Notes: generated by a model not told the origin, from the letters alone. 8,785 nt of DNA from Lachnospiraceae bacterium (GCA_024684065.1 JAIKXO010000235.1:1-8785), one strand, 5' to 3'; positions 1-5,677 are shown, counted from the first letter of the stretch. A program made the numbers and translations.

Positions 1-255
1 AAAATGAGGGAAGAGCGAGGAGGGACGGGAGCAAGATTGCGGATAGGAACGCATCCACACAAGCTCCTTATCCGCAAAATGAAGGAAGAGCGAGGAGGGG
101 AGGGAGCAAGATTGCGGATAGGAACGCATCCGCACAAGCTCTTTATCCGCAAAATGAGGCAAGAGCGAGGAGGGGAGGGAGCAAGATTGCGGATAGGAAC
201 GCATCCTCACAAGCTCTTTATCCGCAAAATGAAGGGAGAGCGAGCAGAGGAGAGC
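1..255. repeat. 75-bp tandem repeat array, left copy (truncated by window edge)
   Basis: Units beginning GCAAGATTGC start at 31, 106 and 181, an exact 75-bp period; bases 1-30 are the end of an earlier unit, so the array continues leftwards out of the window. Each unit holds TTGCGGATA (37-45 in the first), a 23-bp spacer and TATCCGCAA (69-77), so it can form a 9-bp stem. In most units an inner ATCCGC offers the left arm an alternative 6-bp pairing. The rest of the unit is almost pure purine on the plus strand. The last unit decays into GAGCGAGCAGAGGAGAGCGAG. Because 75 is a multiple of three, open frames run through on both strands, but they lack ribosome sites and give only 25-residue echoes. 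The same unit recurs at 4004-4352 in the same orientation. Confidence 0.95.
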
Positions 256-276
256 GAGCGGGTGATGGGAATCGAA
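256..276 (-). other. tRNA-Gly 3'-end fragment, att-like remnant (left)
   Basis: Read on the minus strand this contains TTCGATTCCCATCACCCGCT. From memory of Bacillota tRNA-Gly genes, that is the T-loop, the 3' side of the T-stem, the acceptor 3' strand and the discriminator base. The 5' part of a tRNA is absent: the bases before TTCGATT do not pair with CCCAT. It is therefore a fragment, as left at the distal end of an element that integrated into a tRNA 3' end. The identical 21 bp recurs at 4418-4438. Seen: the repeat and the tRNA-like sequence. Inferred: attachment-site origin, since no integrase is present. Confidence 0.55.
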
Positions 277-345
277 GGTGGCAGTCAAATACCAAAAGTC
301 CCAAGACCCCAGTAAGGAATCATTCCCAAGAGAGTTTTTATGTGC

Positions 346-375
346 TTGAACGATTTTTTTATTTTTTGATATGAT
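346..375 (+). promoter_or_regulatory. Sigma-A-type promoter for the membrane protein gene
   Basis: TTGAAC (346-351) and TATGAT (370-375) are separated by 18 bp, with a T-rich spacer. This would give a leader of roughly 60 nt before the start codon at 446. Confidence 0.55.
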
Positions 376-445
376 ACATGAGGATTGCATGTGGCACCCC
401 GGTGCAGGTTTCCGATCCGCAAACCCCACAAGGAGAATCTGATAA

Positions 446-910
446 ATGTACAGCACGAAAAAGATTTTTTGGCTCAGCGCTCTCTACGATCTGGCGCTGG
501 TCGTTCTCGCCTTTGGCACGGTGTTCCTGGAGTTTTCCATGGCGAAGGTGGTGGATACGGAGATCACTTTTCTCTTCCTCCTGCCCTGGCCCACGGACAC
601 TGTGGAGGTGAATCCCCTGTGTTATGCAGCGGGGATCCTGCTGGCTGTCGCAGGCAGTTACTTTCTGTGGAAATGGCATGCCTCTGTCCTGGCAAAGAAG
701 GAAGGAGAGTTTACGAAGGGCTGGAAGGCAGGCTATATCATCCTGCTGATCCTCTCTGTCATTCTGTGCTTTTTTGCGGAAGCCGTTGCCTATTTTCTGG
801 TACTCTTTGACGCCACGGTCAAGAACGGAGCGTTCTTACTGCCCGTCAGCTTTCTCCTGATTCCCGTCATGACGGTGGTCTTCATAGGAAAGACCCTCAG
901 GCGTCTCTGA
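446..910 (+). CDS. Small four-helix membrane protein, unknown function
   Basis: A 154-residue protein that I do not recognise as a named family. It is strongly hydrophobic, with four likely transmembrane helices at about residues 7-30, 57-77, 95-121 and 128-150. A short charged stretch (KKEGEFTKGWK, about 84-94) sits between helices 2 and 3, and the C-terminus is basic (KTLRRL). It has no obvious catalytic motif and no cleavable signal peptide, so it is probably an integral cytoplasmic-membrane protein. The start is well supported: AAGGAG lies about 9 nt upstream of the ATG. The gene stands alone between its own promoter (346-375) and a terminator that overlaps its stop codon, so it is probably monocistronic. 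It is more GC-rich than the ATPase gene that follows, which hints at a different origin. Confidence 0.8.
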   Translation: MYSTKKIFWLSALYDLALVVLAFGTVFLEFSMAKVVDTEITFLFLLPWPTDTVEVNPLCYAAGILLAVAGSYFLWKWHASVLAKKEGEFTKGWKAGYIILLILSVILCFFAEAVAYFLVLFDATVKNGAFLLPVSFLLIPVMTVVFIGKTLRRL

Positions 911-919
911 GGGTCTTTT
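889..919 (+). terminator. Intrinsic terminator of the membrane protein gene
   Basis: AAAGACCCTCAG (889-900) pairs with CTGAGGGTCTTT (907-918) around a 6-nt loop, and the stem runs into a T-tract. The stop codon at 908-910 lies inside the right arm. Confidence 0.85.
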
Positions 920-960
920 GATATTGATGGTGATGGGAACCAAAGCAATTAGTGAACATA

Positions 961-1047
961 GCATCGCACATACACGATAAAAATCTACATCATTGTCGTA
1001 CACACACGATAAAATGTATTGACATTATCGTGCGCAGACGATAAAAT
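961..1047 (+). promoter_or_regulatory. Promoter with three phased operator-like dyads upstream of the ATPase
   Basis: A near-consensus promoter, TTGACA (1019-1024), 17 bp, TAAAAT (1042-1047), drives the ATPase gene. A perfect dyad TTATCGT-N6-ACGATAA (1025-1044) fills the spacer and enters the -10 box. A second dyad, TTGTCGT-N6-ACGATAA, is at 993-1012. A third, more degenerate one (GCATCGC-N6-ACGATAA) is at 961-980. The three ACGATAA arms start at 974, 1006 and 1038, exactly 32 bp apart, which is three helical turns, so bound proteins would lie on one face of the DNA. Repression by occlusion of the promoter is the natural reading. The regulator is not identified; the winged-helix part of the ATPase itself is one candidate. 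Confidence 0.75.
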
Positions 1048-1089
1048 CTTATCGGATCGACATATAGACATTAGTTTGGGGGTATAAGT

Positions 1090-2361
1090 ATGAAACATAG
1101 CGTGCTTAAGCAGGTTATTTATGATCAGAATGAATTTATAAAGAGCATTGAAATCGTTGACAGAGACTATGAATTTGAGAAAAACGTTAATTATATATTG
1201 GTTGGACTAAGACGTGCTGGTAAATCAACCCTCATGTATAGGATTGTAAAGGAGCTTATTGATGATGGCTGTGACTGGTCTCAGATAATATATATTAACT
1301 TTGAGGATGATAGGTTGTTAGAGTTTACTAAGGATGACTTTAATGACATAATCGAGACGGCCCATGAGATCGCGGGGAGTAGAGAAATATATTATTTCTT
1401 CGACGAAATCCAAAATATAGAAGGATGGGAGCATTTTGCCAGAAGGCTTGATGATCAGAAGAAGCATGTGAACATTACCGGAAGTAATGCTAAAATGCTT
1501 AGTTCAGAAATGGAACGGACGCTTGGAGGAAGATATATTCCTAAAATGATCATGCCGTTTTCGTTCACAGAAGTACTTGATTATAAGTCGATAGCATATG
1601 ACGAAGCTGCTATGCATACAACTTCTAAAGTGGCATTAGTCAGAAGTGCCTGCCAGGACTATTTGAGCGATGGAGGGTTACCTGAAGCACAGCTTCTGGT
1701 AAACAAGCGCGAATATATAAAAAGTGTATACGAAAAGGTGCTACTTGGAGATATCATTGAGAGAGAGAAAGTGAACAATAAGATGGCCCTCAGATTGATG
1801 GTCAAAAAGATAGCAGAAACAGTTATGAGTGAGATATCATTCAACACACTTGCCGGAAACGTAAAGGCTACCGGTGTAAAGACCTCAACGGACTCTATGA
1901 TAGATTACTCCTCATATGCTGAGAATGCATATCTGTTTTTTAGGACAAGTAACTTCGTTTCTAAATTCGCGGAAAAAGAGAGCACCCCGAGATATTATTT
2001 TTATGATAATGGATTTTTATCATTGTTTCTCGTGGATAAAAAATCTGCTTTGCTTGAAAATGCTGTCGGAGTATATCTTAAAAGAAAATATGGTGAGGAT
2101 CTCTATTACTACAAGTCAAGCCAAACCGGTATAGATATAGATTTTTATTTGCCTGAGGAAAATGCGGCGGTTCAGGTAGCGTATGAATTAGGAGCGGCAG
2201 AGGAGCGCGAAATACGAAGCCTTTTACTGTTGAATGCAAAAATCAAAGGAGTCAATCGCTTGCTTCTTGTTACGAATGAAGAAGAAAAAACGATCGAAAA
2301 GGATGGAACTACAATCGAAGTCATACCGCTGTACAAATTCTTGATTAATGGGATTAGATGA
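1090..2361 (+). CDS. AAA_14/DUF4143-family ATPase
   Basis: A 423-residue protein typical in length and layout of the AAA_14 plus DUF4143 family. The N-terminal ATPase has Walker A GLRRAGKST (39-47), Walker B YYFFDE (101-106), the sensor-like ITGSNAKML (129-137) and a candidate arginine finger in LGGRY (145-149). Family landmarks PFSFTEVL (156-163) and DGGLPEA (194-200) follow. Residues about 225-290 look like a winged helix (ISFNTLAGN...YLFF). The C-terminal part (about 320-420) has the DUF4143 signature GIDIDFYL...VQVAYEL; this region has a PD-(D/E)XK-like fold in relatives, but the catalytic lysine position is not evident here, so nuclease activity is doubtful. The biological role of the family is poorly defined. 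A GGGGG ribosome site lies about 7 nt upstream. The stop overlaps a following ATGATG, suggesting coupling to the next, damaged, gene. Confidence 0.9.
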   Translation: MKHSVLKQVIYDQNEFIKSIEIVDRDYEFEKNVNYILVGLRRAGKSTLMYRIVKELIDDGCDWSQIIYINFEDDRLLEFTKDDFNDIIETAHEIAGSREIYYFFDEIQNIEGWEHFARRLDDQKKHVNITGSNAKMLSSEMERTLGGRYIPKMIMPFSFTEVLDYKSIAYDEAAMHTTSKVALVRSACQDYLSDGGLPEAQLLVNKREYIKSVYEKVLLGDIIEREKVNNKMALRLMVKKIAETVMSEISFNTLAGNVKATGVKTSTDSMIDYSSYAENAYLFFRTSNFVSKFAEKESTPRYYFYDNGFLSLFLVDKKSALLENAVGVYLKRKYGEDLYYYKSSQTGIDIDFYLPEENAAVQVAYELGAAEEREIRSLLLLNAKIKGVNRLLLVTNEEEKTIEKDGTTIEVIPLYKFLINGIR

Positions 2362-2581
2362 TGGCTTATAGGAAAGGGAAAACGAATTAATTGACAAGGT
2401 GGGAACAGATAAGGATATATATGGCGGTGATCTGATGTTAGTTCCCATTTCAGTTGTGTGGGAAGCGCATCCAAATATTCAGCGAAATGTGGAACTGGGA
2501 ACTCCGCAGAACGGAAGAACTCTCAAGGACCAAAAGATTGTGGATGAATTGTTTGATATTCTGAAGTATTGGATAAGATAG
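2358..2581 (+). pseudogene. Short gene of unknown function, probably frameshifted
   Basis: An ATGATG overlapping the ATPase stop opens a frame that dies after MMAYRKGKTN. A second frame carries on with ENELIDKVGTDKDIYGG and ends at 2581. Reading from the first frame into the second needs one base change in the purine run around 2371-2382, and would give a continuous protein of about 74 residues. Starting instead at GTG 2399 gives 60 residues, but without a good ribosome site. The C-terminal half (VVWEAHPNIQRN, KIVDELFDILKYW) is clearly protein-like but I do not recognise its family. It lies between the ATPase and the zinc-ribbon gene with only a 10-bp gap to the latter, so the three form one apparent operon. 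It could be a decayed gene or carry a sequencing indel. Confidence 0.5.
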
Positions 2582-2591
2582 AGGTGAGCTC

Positions 2592-3117
2592 ATGTTGTCA
2601 GATATTGCAGGTGATGTGAAGAGGTGTGTGGAAGCGAGGAAGAACTATACATCCGGGATCAGCTCAAAGGACTATTCGGGCTTTTATCTGAATCGGGTTA
2701 AGACTGAGTGCAGGCAAACGATTCCTGCATCCGCACTTCCGGAGATTGAAGCGGAAGTAAAATCACTGGAGGATTTCCTTGCCGGAAAAGTCTCTGCGGA
2801 TTATGTGTTGCGATACTGGAAACCTTACGAATATGCGCGGGACCCCTATTCAAATTGACCCCAGTCGGTTACGAGAGGAAGATCTGGCAGTAGATCGAAC
2901 CGACAGGCCCTATATCAAACCGGATTGTGTTCCGCCCCCGCCAATCCCTGCGGATGGTAGCTTGGGTGGATTCATGAGTATGGTTAAGAGAGACAAATTC
3001 TGCAGGCAATGCGGGAATCAACTGGGCTCTACGGATAACTATTGCCGTGAGTGCGGCGCCCAGGTAGTCGTTACCTGTACAATCGGCGATCCCTTAGCAC
3101 CAAATACAGACAAGTAA
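2592..3117 (+). pseudogene. Zinc-ribbon protein gene with an internal frameshift
   Basis: The ATG at 2592 has a strong ribosome site (GAGGTGAG). It reads 88 residues to a TGA at 2856-2858. The next frame continues at once with IDPSRLREEDLAVDRTDRP and ends at 3117. Removing one A from the CAAATT at about 2850-2855 joins them as ...DPYSIDPSRL..., giving a 174-residue protein. The N-terminal 85 residues are an unrecognised, probably helical domain; a proline-rich linker (VPPPPIP, about 113-119) follows; the C-terminus is a CxxC-x10-CxxC zinc ribbon (C137, C140, C151, C154; FCRQCGNQL...YCRECGAQ). The ribbon may mediate protein contacts or nucleic-acid binding; no function can be assigned. If the shift is real, the product is an 88-residue protein lacking the ribbon. 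Confidence 0.7.
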
Positions 3118-3120
3118 GTG

Positions 3121-3148
3121 AGTGAGCAGGATTACCTGCTCACTTTTT
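3121..3148 (+). terminator. Intrinsic terminator of the ATPase operon
   Basis: AGTGAGCAGG (3121-3130), loop ATTA, CCTGCTCACT (3135-3144), then a T-tract to 3148. The stop codon of the convergent minus-strand gene (3132-3134) sits in the loop, so the stem also encodes that protein's last residues. Only the plus-strand side has a U-tract. Confidence 0.85.
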
Positions 3149-3896
3149 GAATCCTTCCTTTGATGGCATACATGATCAGGCTCCCCAGAACGGGATAAAA
3201 TGCAGAGAGGGCAATGATCGCGATGCTGGGGCCAAGAGCGACCAGGTCGGTAGACGGCCAATAATATCCTACGGAAACAATCTCTATCGAAATGGATAAA
3301 GCGCCGCTTAAGAGGAGCGCCTTGATACCGTAGGAGATGGCTTGCTCAGATTTCTCTGCCTGGGCGATCAGAAGTTCCGGATTAAATTTTCCGGGGGCAA
3401 AGGCAACCTTGAATCCTTTGAAATAGTCACCGAATTGTCCCGCAATGCCCAGAATAATAAACTGTAAGCCAAAAACTGATATAATCGTCGGAGAATCCCA
3501 AAAGAAGTAGTAAAATCTGGACCCACCGCTGGAAAACATAATAAACGCTACAAATAGCAGGGTCATGATAAGCCCTATGATCAGGCTGATAAGGGTATGT
3601 TTTCCTGCTCTTTTCTCGTTCTCGTTATTTTTGATCAATTCCACCATATGTTCTTCCGCCTTTCCGTTATAAGCATCCTCGGACAGGCGTTCTCCTGACA
3701 AAAGTTCATTGATGTTGATCTCTAACGTTCTGCACAGCTCCGGCATGATCAGAGTATCGGGCATGCCTCGCCCTGTCTCCCAGCGGGATATCGCCTTGTC
3801 GCTGACATTAATCATGTCTGCAAGTTGTTTTTGCGTGAGACCTTTTGCTTTTCTGACTTCCGATATGAACAGACCTGTTTTCTTTTGATCAATCAT
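3132..3896 (-). CDS. Xre-family HTH regulator with a C-terminal membrane domain
   Basis: A 254-residue protein starting MIDQKKTG. The N-terminal HTH_3/Xre domain (about 9-66) is textbook: ISEVRKAKGLTQKQLADMINVSDKAISRWETGRGMPD, here split by position as helix 2 at about 21-28 and recognition helix at about 32-40. It ends in the common ININELLSGER motif. After a polar linker come about four transmembrane helices (about 97-120, 133-155, 187-210 and 217-243). This family, cytoplasmic DNA-binding head with a membrane anchor, is frequent in Clostridia; the signal sensed is unknown. The start at 3896 is chosen because AGGAGG (3902-3907) lies 5 nt upstream; an in-frame ATG at 3959 would add 21 residues that do not belong to the HTH fold and lacks a good ribosome site. 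It is convergent with the ATPase operon. Its upstream region is short and ends in the second repeat array. Confidence 0.88.
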   Translation of the reverse strand: MIDQKKTGLFISEVRKAKGLTQKQLADMINVSDKAISRWETGRGMPDTLIMPELCRTLEININELLSGERLSEDAYNGKAEEHMVELIKNNENEKRAGKHTLISLIIGLIMTLLFVAFIMFSSGGSRFYYFFWDSPTIISVFGLQFIILGIAGQFGDYFKGFKVAFAPGKFNPELLIAQAEKSEQAISYGIKALLLSGALSISIEIVSVGYYWPSTDLVALGPSIAIIALSAFYPVLGSLIMYAIKGRIQKVSR

Positions 3897-3965
3897 GGAG
3901 GCCTCCTGTACCAAAGGGTTTCCGGTTACGTCTTTAGTGTATTCCTGCGCAGCTTTCACGTAAAC

Positions 3966-3978
3966 CTACGTATCGTAG
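3966..3978. promoter_or_regulatory. Short dyad upstream of the Xre gene, possible operator
   Basis: CTACG-TAT-CGTAG is a 5-bp inverted repeat about 70 bp upstream of the start of the Xre gene, the usual place for an autoregulatory Xre operator. A TATACT at 3999-3994 on the minus strand could be a -10 box, but no good -35 is correctly spaced. Tentative. Confidence 0.3.
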
Positions 3979-4003
3979 AGTTTTCCTATTGGCAGTATAT
4001 TTG

Positions 4004-4352
4004 AAGCCTCTTATCCGCAAAATGAAGGAAGAGTGAGGAGGGAAGGGAGCAAGATTGCGGATAGGAACGCATCCGCACAAACTCTTTATCCGCAAAATCG
4101 GGGAAGAGCGAGGAGGGAAGGGAGCAAGATTGCGGATAGGAACGCATCCGCACAAGCTCTTTATCCGCAAAATGAAGGAAGAGTGAGGAGGGAAGGGAGC
4201 AAGATTGCGGATAGGAACGCATCCGCACAAACTCTTTATCCGTAAAATGAAGGAAGAGTGAGGAGGGGAGGGAGCAAGATTGCGGATAGGAACGCATCCG
4301 CACAAGCTCTTTATCCGCAAAATGAGGGAAGAGCGAGCAGAGGAGAGCGAGC
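4004..4352. repeat. 75-bp tandem repeat array, right copy
   Basis: Four full units start at 4049, 4124, 4199 and 4274, preceded by a partial unit from about 4004. They have the same sequence, orientation and 75-bp spacing as the array at 1-255, and the same degenerate end (GAGCGAGCAGAGGAGAGCGAGC). Small variants exist: one right arm reads TATCCGTAA and the purine tract alternates GAGTGAGG and GAGCGAGG. It closes the 3960-4352 stretch, which contains no credible gene: the long open frames on both strands here are products of the repeat period. Confidence 0.95.
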
Positions 4353-4371
4353 CCTAGGGGCGAGGTCTCCT

Positions 4372-4423
4372 CCGCTCACAAGAAAACCCCTCGGATGAAT
4401 CCGAGGGGTTTTCTTGTGAGCGG
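4372..4423. terminator. Strong bidirectional terminator hairpin
   Basis: Arms 4372-4396 and 4399-4423 are perfect 25-base reverse complements; allowing for the minimum loop this is a 24-bp stem with a TGAA loop. The core AAAACCCCTCGG...CCGAGGGGTTTT places A and T tracts symmetrically, so it can stop transcription from either side. On the minus strand it directly follows the tRNA-Gly fragment at 4418-4438, as a terminator would follow a tRNA gene. This segment is missing from the left boundary at 256. Confidence 0.85.
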
Positions 4424-4438
4424 GTGATGGGAATCGAA
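4418..4438 (-). other. tRNA-Gly 3'-end fragment, att-like remnant (right)
   Basis: The same 21 bp as 256-276, same orientation, overlapping the right arm of the terminator hairpin. Downstream flanks differ from base 4439 on (AATTTGG here, GGTGGCA after 276), so the two copies share this block and the array but nothing beyond. No 5' part of a tRNA is present here either. Confidence 0.55.
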
Positions 4439-4544
4439 ATTTGGGATAGATTATAAACCCGCAGAAATAGGAGGTTTGGAGCAACGCCTGGTTGAAATAT
4501 ACCACTCCATATACCACGTTTATAACCGAATTCCACAATACATT

Positions 4545-4584
4545 AAACGATGATTCTTCGGAAAGAAGGAGACATCGTTTTTTT
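4545..4584 (+). terminator. Intrinsic terminator, transcript unknown
   Basis: AAACGATG (4545-4552) pairs with CATCGTTT (4573-4580), with an inner ATTCTT/AAGAA stem around CGGA and a T-tract to 4584. Outer ATACA (4538-4542) and TGTAT (4584-4588) can lengthen it. No gene lies directly upstream, so it may end a small RNA or block read-through into the primase module. Confidence 0.65.
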
Positions 4585-4650
4585 GTATCACCAAGATTAA
4601 CGACTAGTTCCAAATTCTCCCGAAGGCGTAGGCAGGATTTTTTTAAATTT

Positions 4651-4669
4651 TCAAAACTTTTTAGTCATA
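4651..4669 (+). repeat. 19-bp direct repeat, copy 1
   Basis: TCAAAACTTTTTAGTCATA, identical to 5743-5761. One copy lies upstream of each of the two primase genes. The surrounding sequence is AT-rich and otherwise not shared. Confidence 0.85.
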
Positions 4670-4735
4670 TAGAAATAGAGAAGCAAGATTCCTCGTTTCT
4701 CGAATGGTTACCAATATGCTGGAGTTGCCTCCGTT

Positions 4736-4765
4736 TTGAGTTAGTGCCATCACCATTACTATCTT
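4736..4765 (+). promoter_or_regulatory. Weak candidate promoter for the stand-alone primase
   Basis: TTGAGT (4736-4741), 18 bp, TATCTT (4760-4765). The predicted start of transcription, near 4772, would fall about 19 nt before the candidate leader peptide. The -10 box is poor, so this is only suggestive. Confidence 0.3.
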
Positions 4766-4790
4766 ATAACACCGAGGCGGAAAGGTCAAG

Positions 4791-4841
4791 ATGATGAGGA
4801 ACAAGGCGCCACCAGGTCGAAGTAACAGAACAGACAACTGA
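4791..4841 (+). CDS. Candidate 16-residue leader peptide
   Basis: ATGATG preceded by GGAAAGG with a 5-nt gap opens a short frame, MMRNKAPPGRSNRTDN, ending at TGA 4839-4841. The stop codon lies inside the left arm of the first leader hairpin (CTGAATA, 4838-4844), so a terminating ribosome would melt that hairpin. The location, the good ribosome site and the adjacent alternative stems are what a regulatory leader peptide would show. It could equally be a chance frame; translation is unproven. Confidence 0.35.
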   Translation: MMRNKAPPGRSNRTDN

Positions 4842-4930
4842 ATAAGGAAAAAAACTATTCAGAGAGCTGCGCCTCACAACGTACGAGGCGCACCATCGCT
4901 CTGAAGAGCCCGCCCGGTGCACCGGGCGGG
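4838..4930 (+). promoter_or_regulatory. Structured leader with mutually exclusive stems
   Basis: Stem A: CTGAATA (4838-4844) with TATTCAG (4856-4862). Stem B: TTCAGAG (4858-4864) with CTCTGAA (4899-4905), which cannot form together with A. Inside B is TGCGCCTC (4868-4875) with GAGGCGCA (4885-4892). Next comes a perfect 22-bp GC-rich palindrome at 4909-4930 with no T-tract. The ribosome site AAAGGAG of the following primase lies about 20 nt further on and is unpaired in this model. Confidence 0.6.
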
Positions 4931-4962
4931 GCAAACAATCATAACATAAAGGAGACAACACT

Positions 4963-5598
4963 ATGGTAAAACAAAATACAGAAAAGAAGTTTTTAAACTT
5001 GATCGTTGTACCGGGATCAGCTGTAAAGATTCTGGTAAAACGGAATCACGAAACCCAGATTCAATTGGTCAGGGACATGGCAACCGTAGAATCCCTCGTG
5101 GACGAGCATGCAGGAGACGCTTGCTTTATCACGATCAACCCGCTCAAACCGGAGGCCACCTCAAAGGGTGCTGGCTCTGTTATCGGACGTCATGCCTTTC
5201 TAATTGACATTGACGTCCATATTGCACGTTCGAGCGAAGAGAGAGATGCGAGTATTGCCAATAGTGTCTCGAAACTGAAAAAAGCCGTAGCAAAAAAATC
5301 CATAATTGAGCCGACGATGATTACGCATACGGGACGTGGGTTGCAATTGTTTTACGTTCTGGATAAAACCAGTGAGGATACCCGTCTCGACGCTCAGGAT
5401 TTTCAGGCTCTGGTGCATAAGATTAAGAAGATCCTCTCAGGGGCAGGGGTGGAAATCGGCCTGAACACCAACGGGCTACATCAATATGCCCGGATTCCCG
5501 GAACAACTAACGCGGACGCCAAGCGGAAATGCAAAATTATTGCTGCCAGCGGACGGAAATATTCTAGAGAAGAATTCCACCTTTGGTGCTGTTCCTAA
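4963..5598 (+). CDS. Stand-alone AEP primase-polymerase-like protein
   Basis: A 211-residue single-domain protein of the archaeo-eukaryotic primase (RepB/PrimPol-like) superfamily. It matches the N-terminal domain of the large fusion downstream block by block: ITINPL...TSK...IGR (56-76), motif I FLIDIDVH (79-86, metal ligands D82 and D84), PTMI..TGRGL (117-127), ARIPGTTN (176-183) and SREEF (201-205), after which it stops. Two key positions differ from the paralogue: the histidine of motif II (TGRGLH) is Q128, and the VDID of the third motif is VEIG (163-166). It may be weakly active, inactive, or a regulator or partner of the fusion; Q does occur at the motif II position in some relatives, so inactivity is not certain. 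AAAGGAG lies 8 nt before the ATG. A terminator follows within 12 bp, so it is probably transcribed alone. Confidence 0.82.
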   Translation: MVKQNTEKKFLNLIVVPGSAVKILVKRNHETQIQLVRDMATVESLVDEHAGDACFITINPLKPEATSKGAGSVIGRHAFLIDIDVHIARSSEERDASIANSVSKLKKAVAKKSIIEPTMITHTGRGLQLFYVLDKTSEDTRLDAQDFQALVHKIKKILSGAGVEIGLNTNGLHQYARIPGTTNADAKRKCKIIAASGRKYSREEFHLWCCS

Positions 5599-5609
5599 TT
5601 GAGCCCCAG

Positions 5610-5650
5610 TGTCCTGGCGGAGGCCAAAGTGCCTCTGCCAGGACATTCTT
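5610..5650 (+). terminator. Intrinsic terminator of the stand-alone primase
   Basis: Fifteen-base arms 5610-5624 and 5631-5645 pair fully (one G-T) around CAAAGT and are followed by TTCTT. The T-tract is short but the stem is very stable. Confidence 0.75.
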
Positions 5651-5677
5651 CGCTAATTATCTATGGTTTTCCTTTCT

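Larger units (their letters stand above)
4439..4962 (+). other. Gene-poor leader region before the stand-alone primase
   Basis: This 524-bp stretch has no convincing protein gene beyond a possible 16-residue leader peptide. It holds a 12-bp-spaced direct repeat of ATATACCAC (4497-4505, 4509-4517), a terminator (4545-4584), an AT-rich block with a 19-bp repeat (4651-4669), a weak promoter (4736-4765), and several hairpins between 4838 and 4930. The open frame 4492-4794 crosses the terminator and has no ribosome site, so it is discounted. Confidence 0.6.

Noticed and set aside
4..315. Open frame of 103 codons through the left array, with similar frames on both strands of the right array (3934-4320, 3986-4303, 4033-4245)
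   Set aside because: The 75-bp period keeps every open frame open. There are no proper ribosome sites, both strands are open at once, and the products are only 25-residue echoes.
359..679. Minus-strand open frame of 106 codons opposite the membrane protein gene
   Set aside because: It is antisense to a well-supported gene with promoter, ribosome site and terminator, and its composition is not protein-like.
929..939. GGTGATGGGAA, resembling part of the tRNA-Gly fragment
   Set aside because: Only 11 bp match and the T-loop part is missing, so chance is a sufficient explanation.
961..1047. 32-bp repeats considered as a mini-CRISPR
   Set aside because: Only a short part of each period is conserved, the elements are dyads, and they coincide with a promoter, which fits operators better.
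2779..3117. Separate 112-codon gene starting at TTG 2779
   Set aside because: The start lies deep inside the preceding gene in another frame and has no ribosome site; a single-base frameshift joining the two frames explains the sequence better.
1..4352. Arrays considered as CRISPR
   Set aside because: The 75-bp units are contiguous with no unique spacers, and no cas genes are present.
4469..4474. AGGAGG that looks like a strong ribosome site
   Set aside because: No start codon with a usable reading frame follows at a suitable distance; at most it is a relic of a lost gene.
4492..4794. Open frame of 100 codons (TTG start)
   Set aside because: It has no ribosome site at its start and runs through an intrinsic terminator and AT-rich regulatory DNA.
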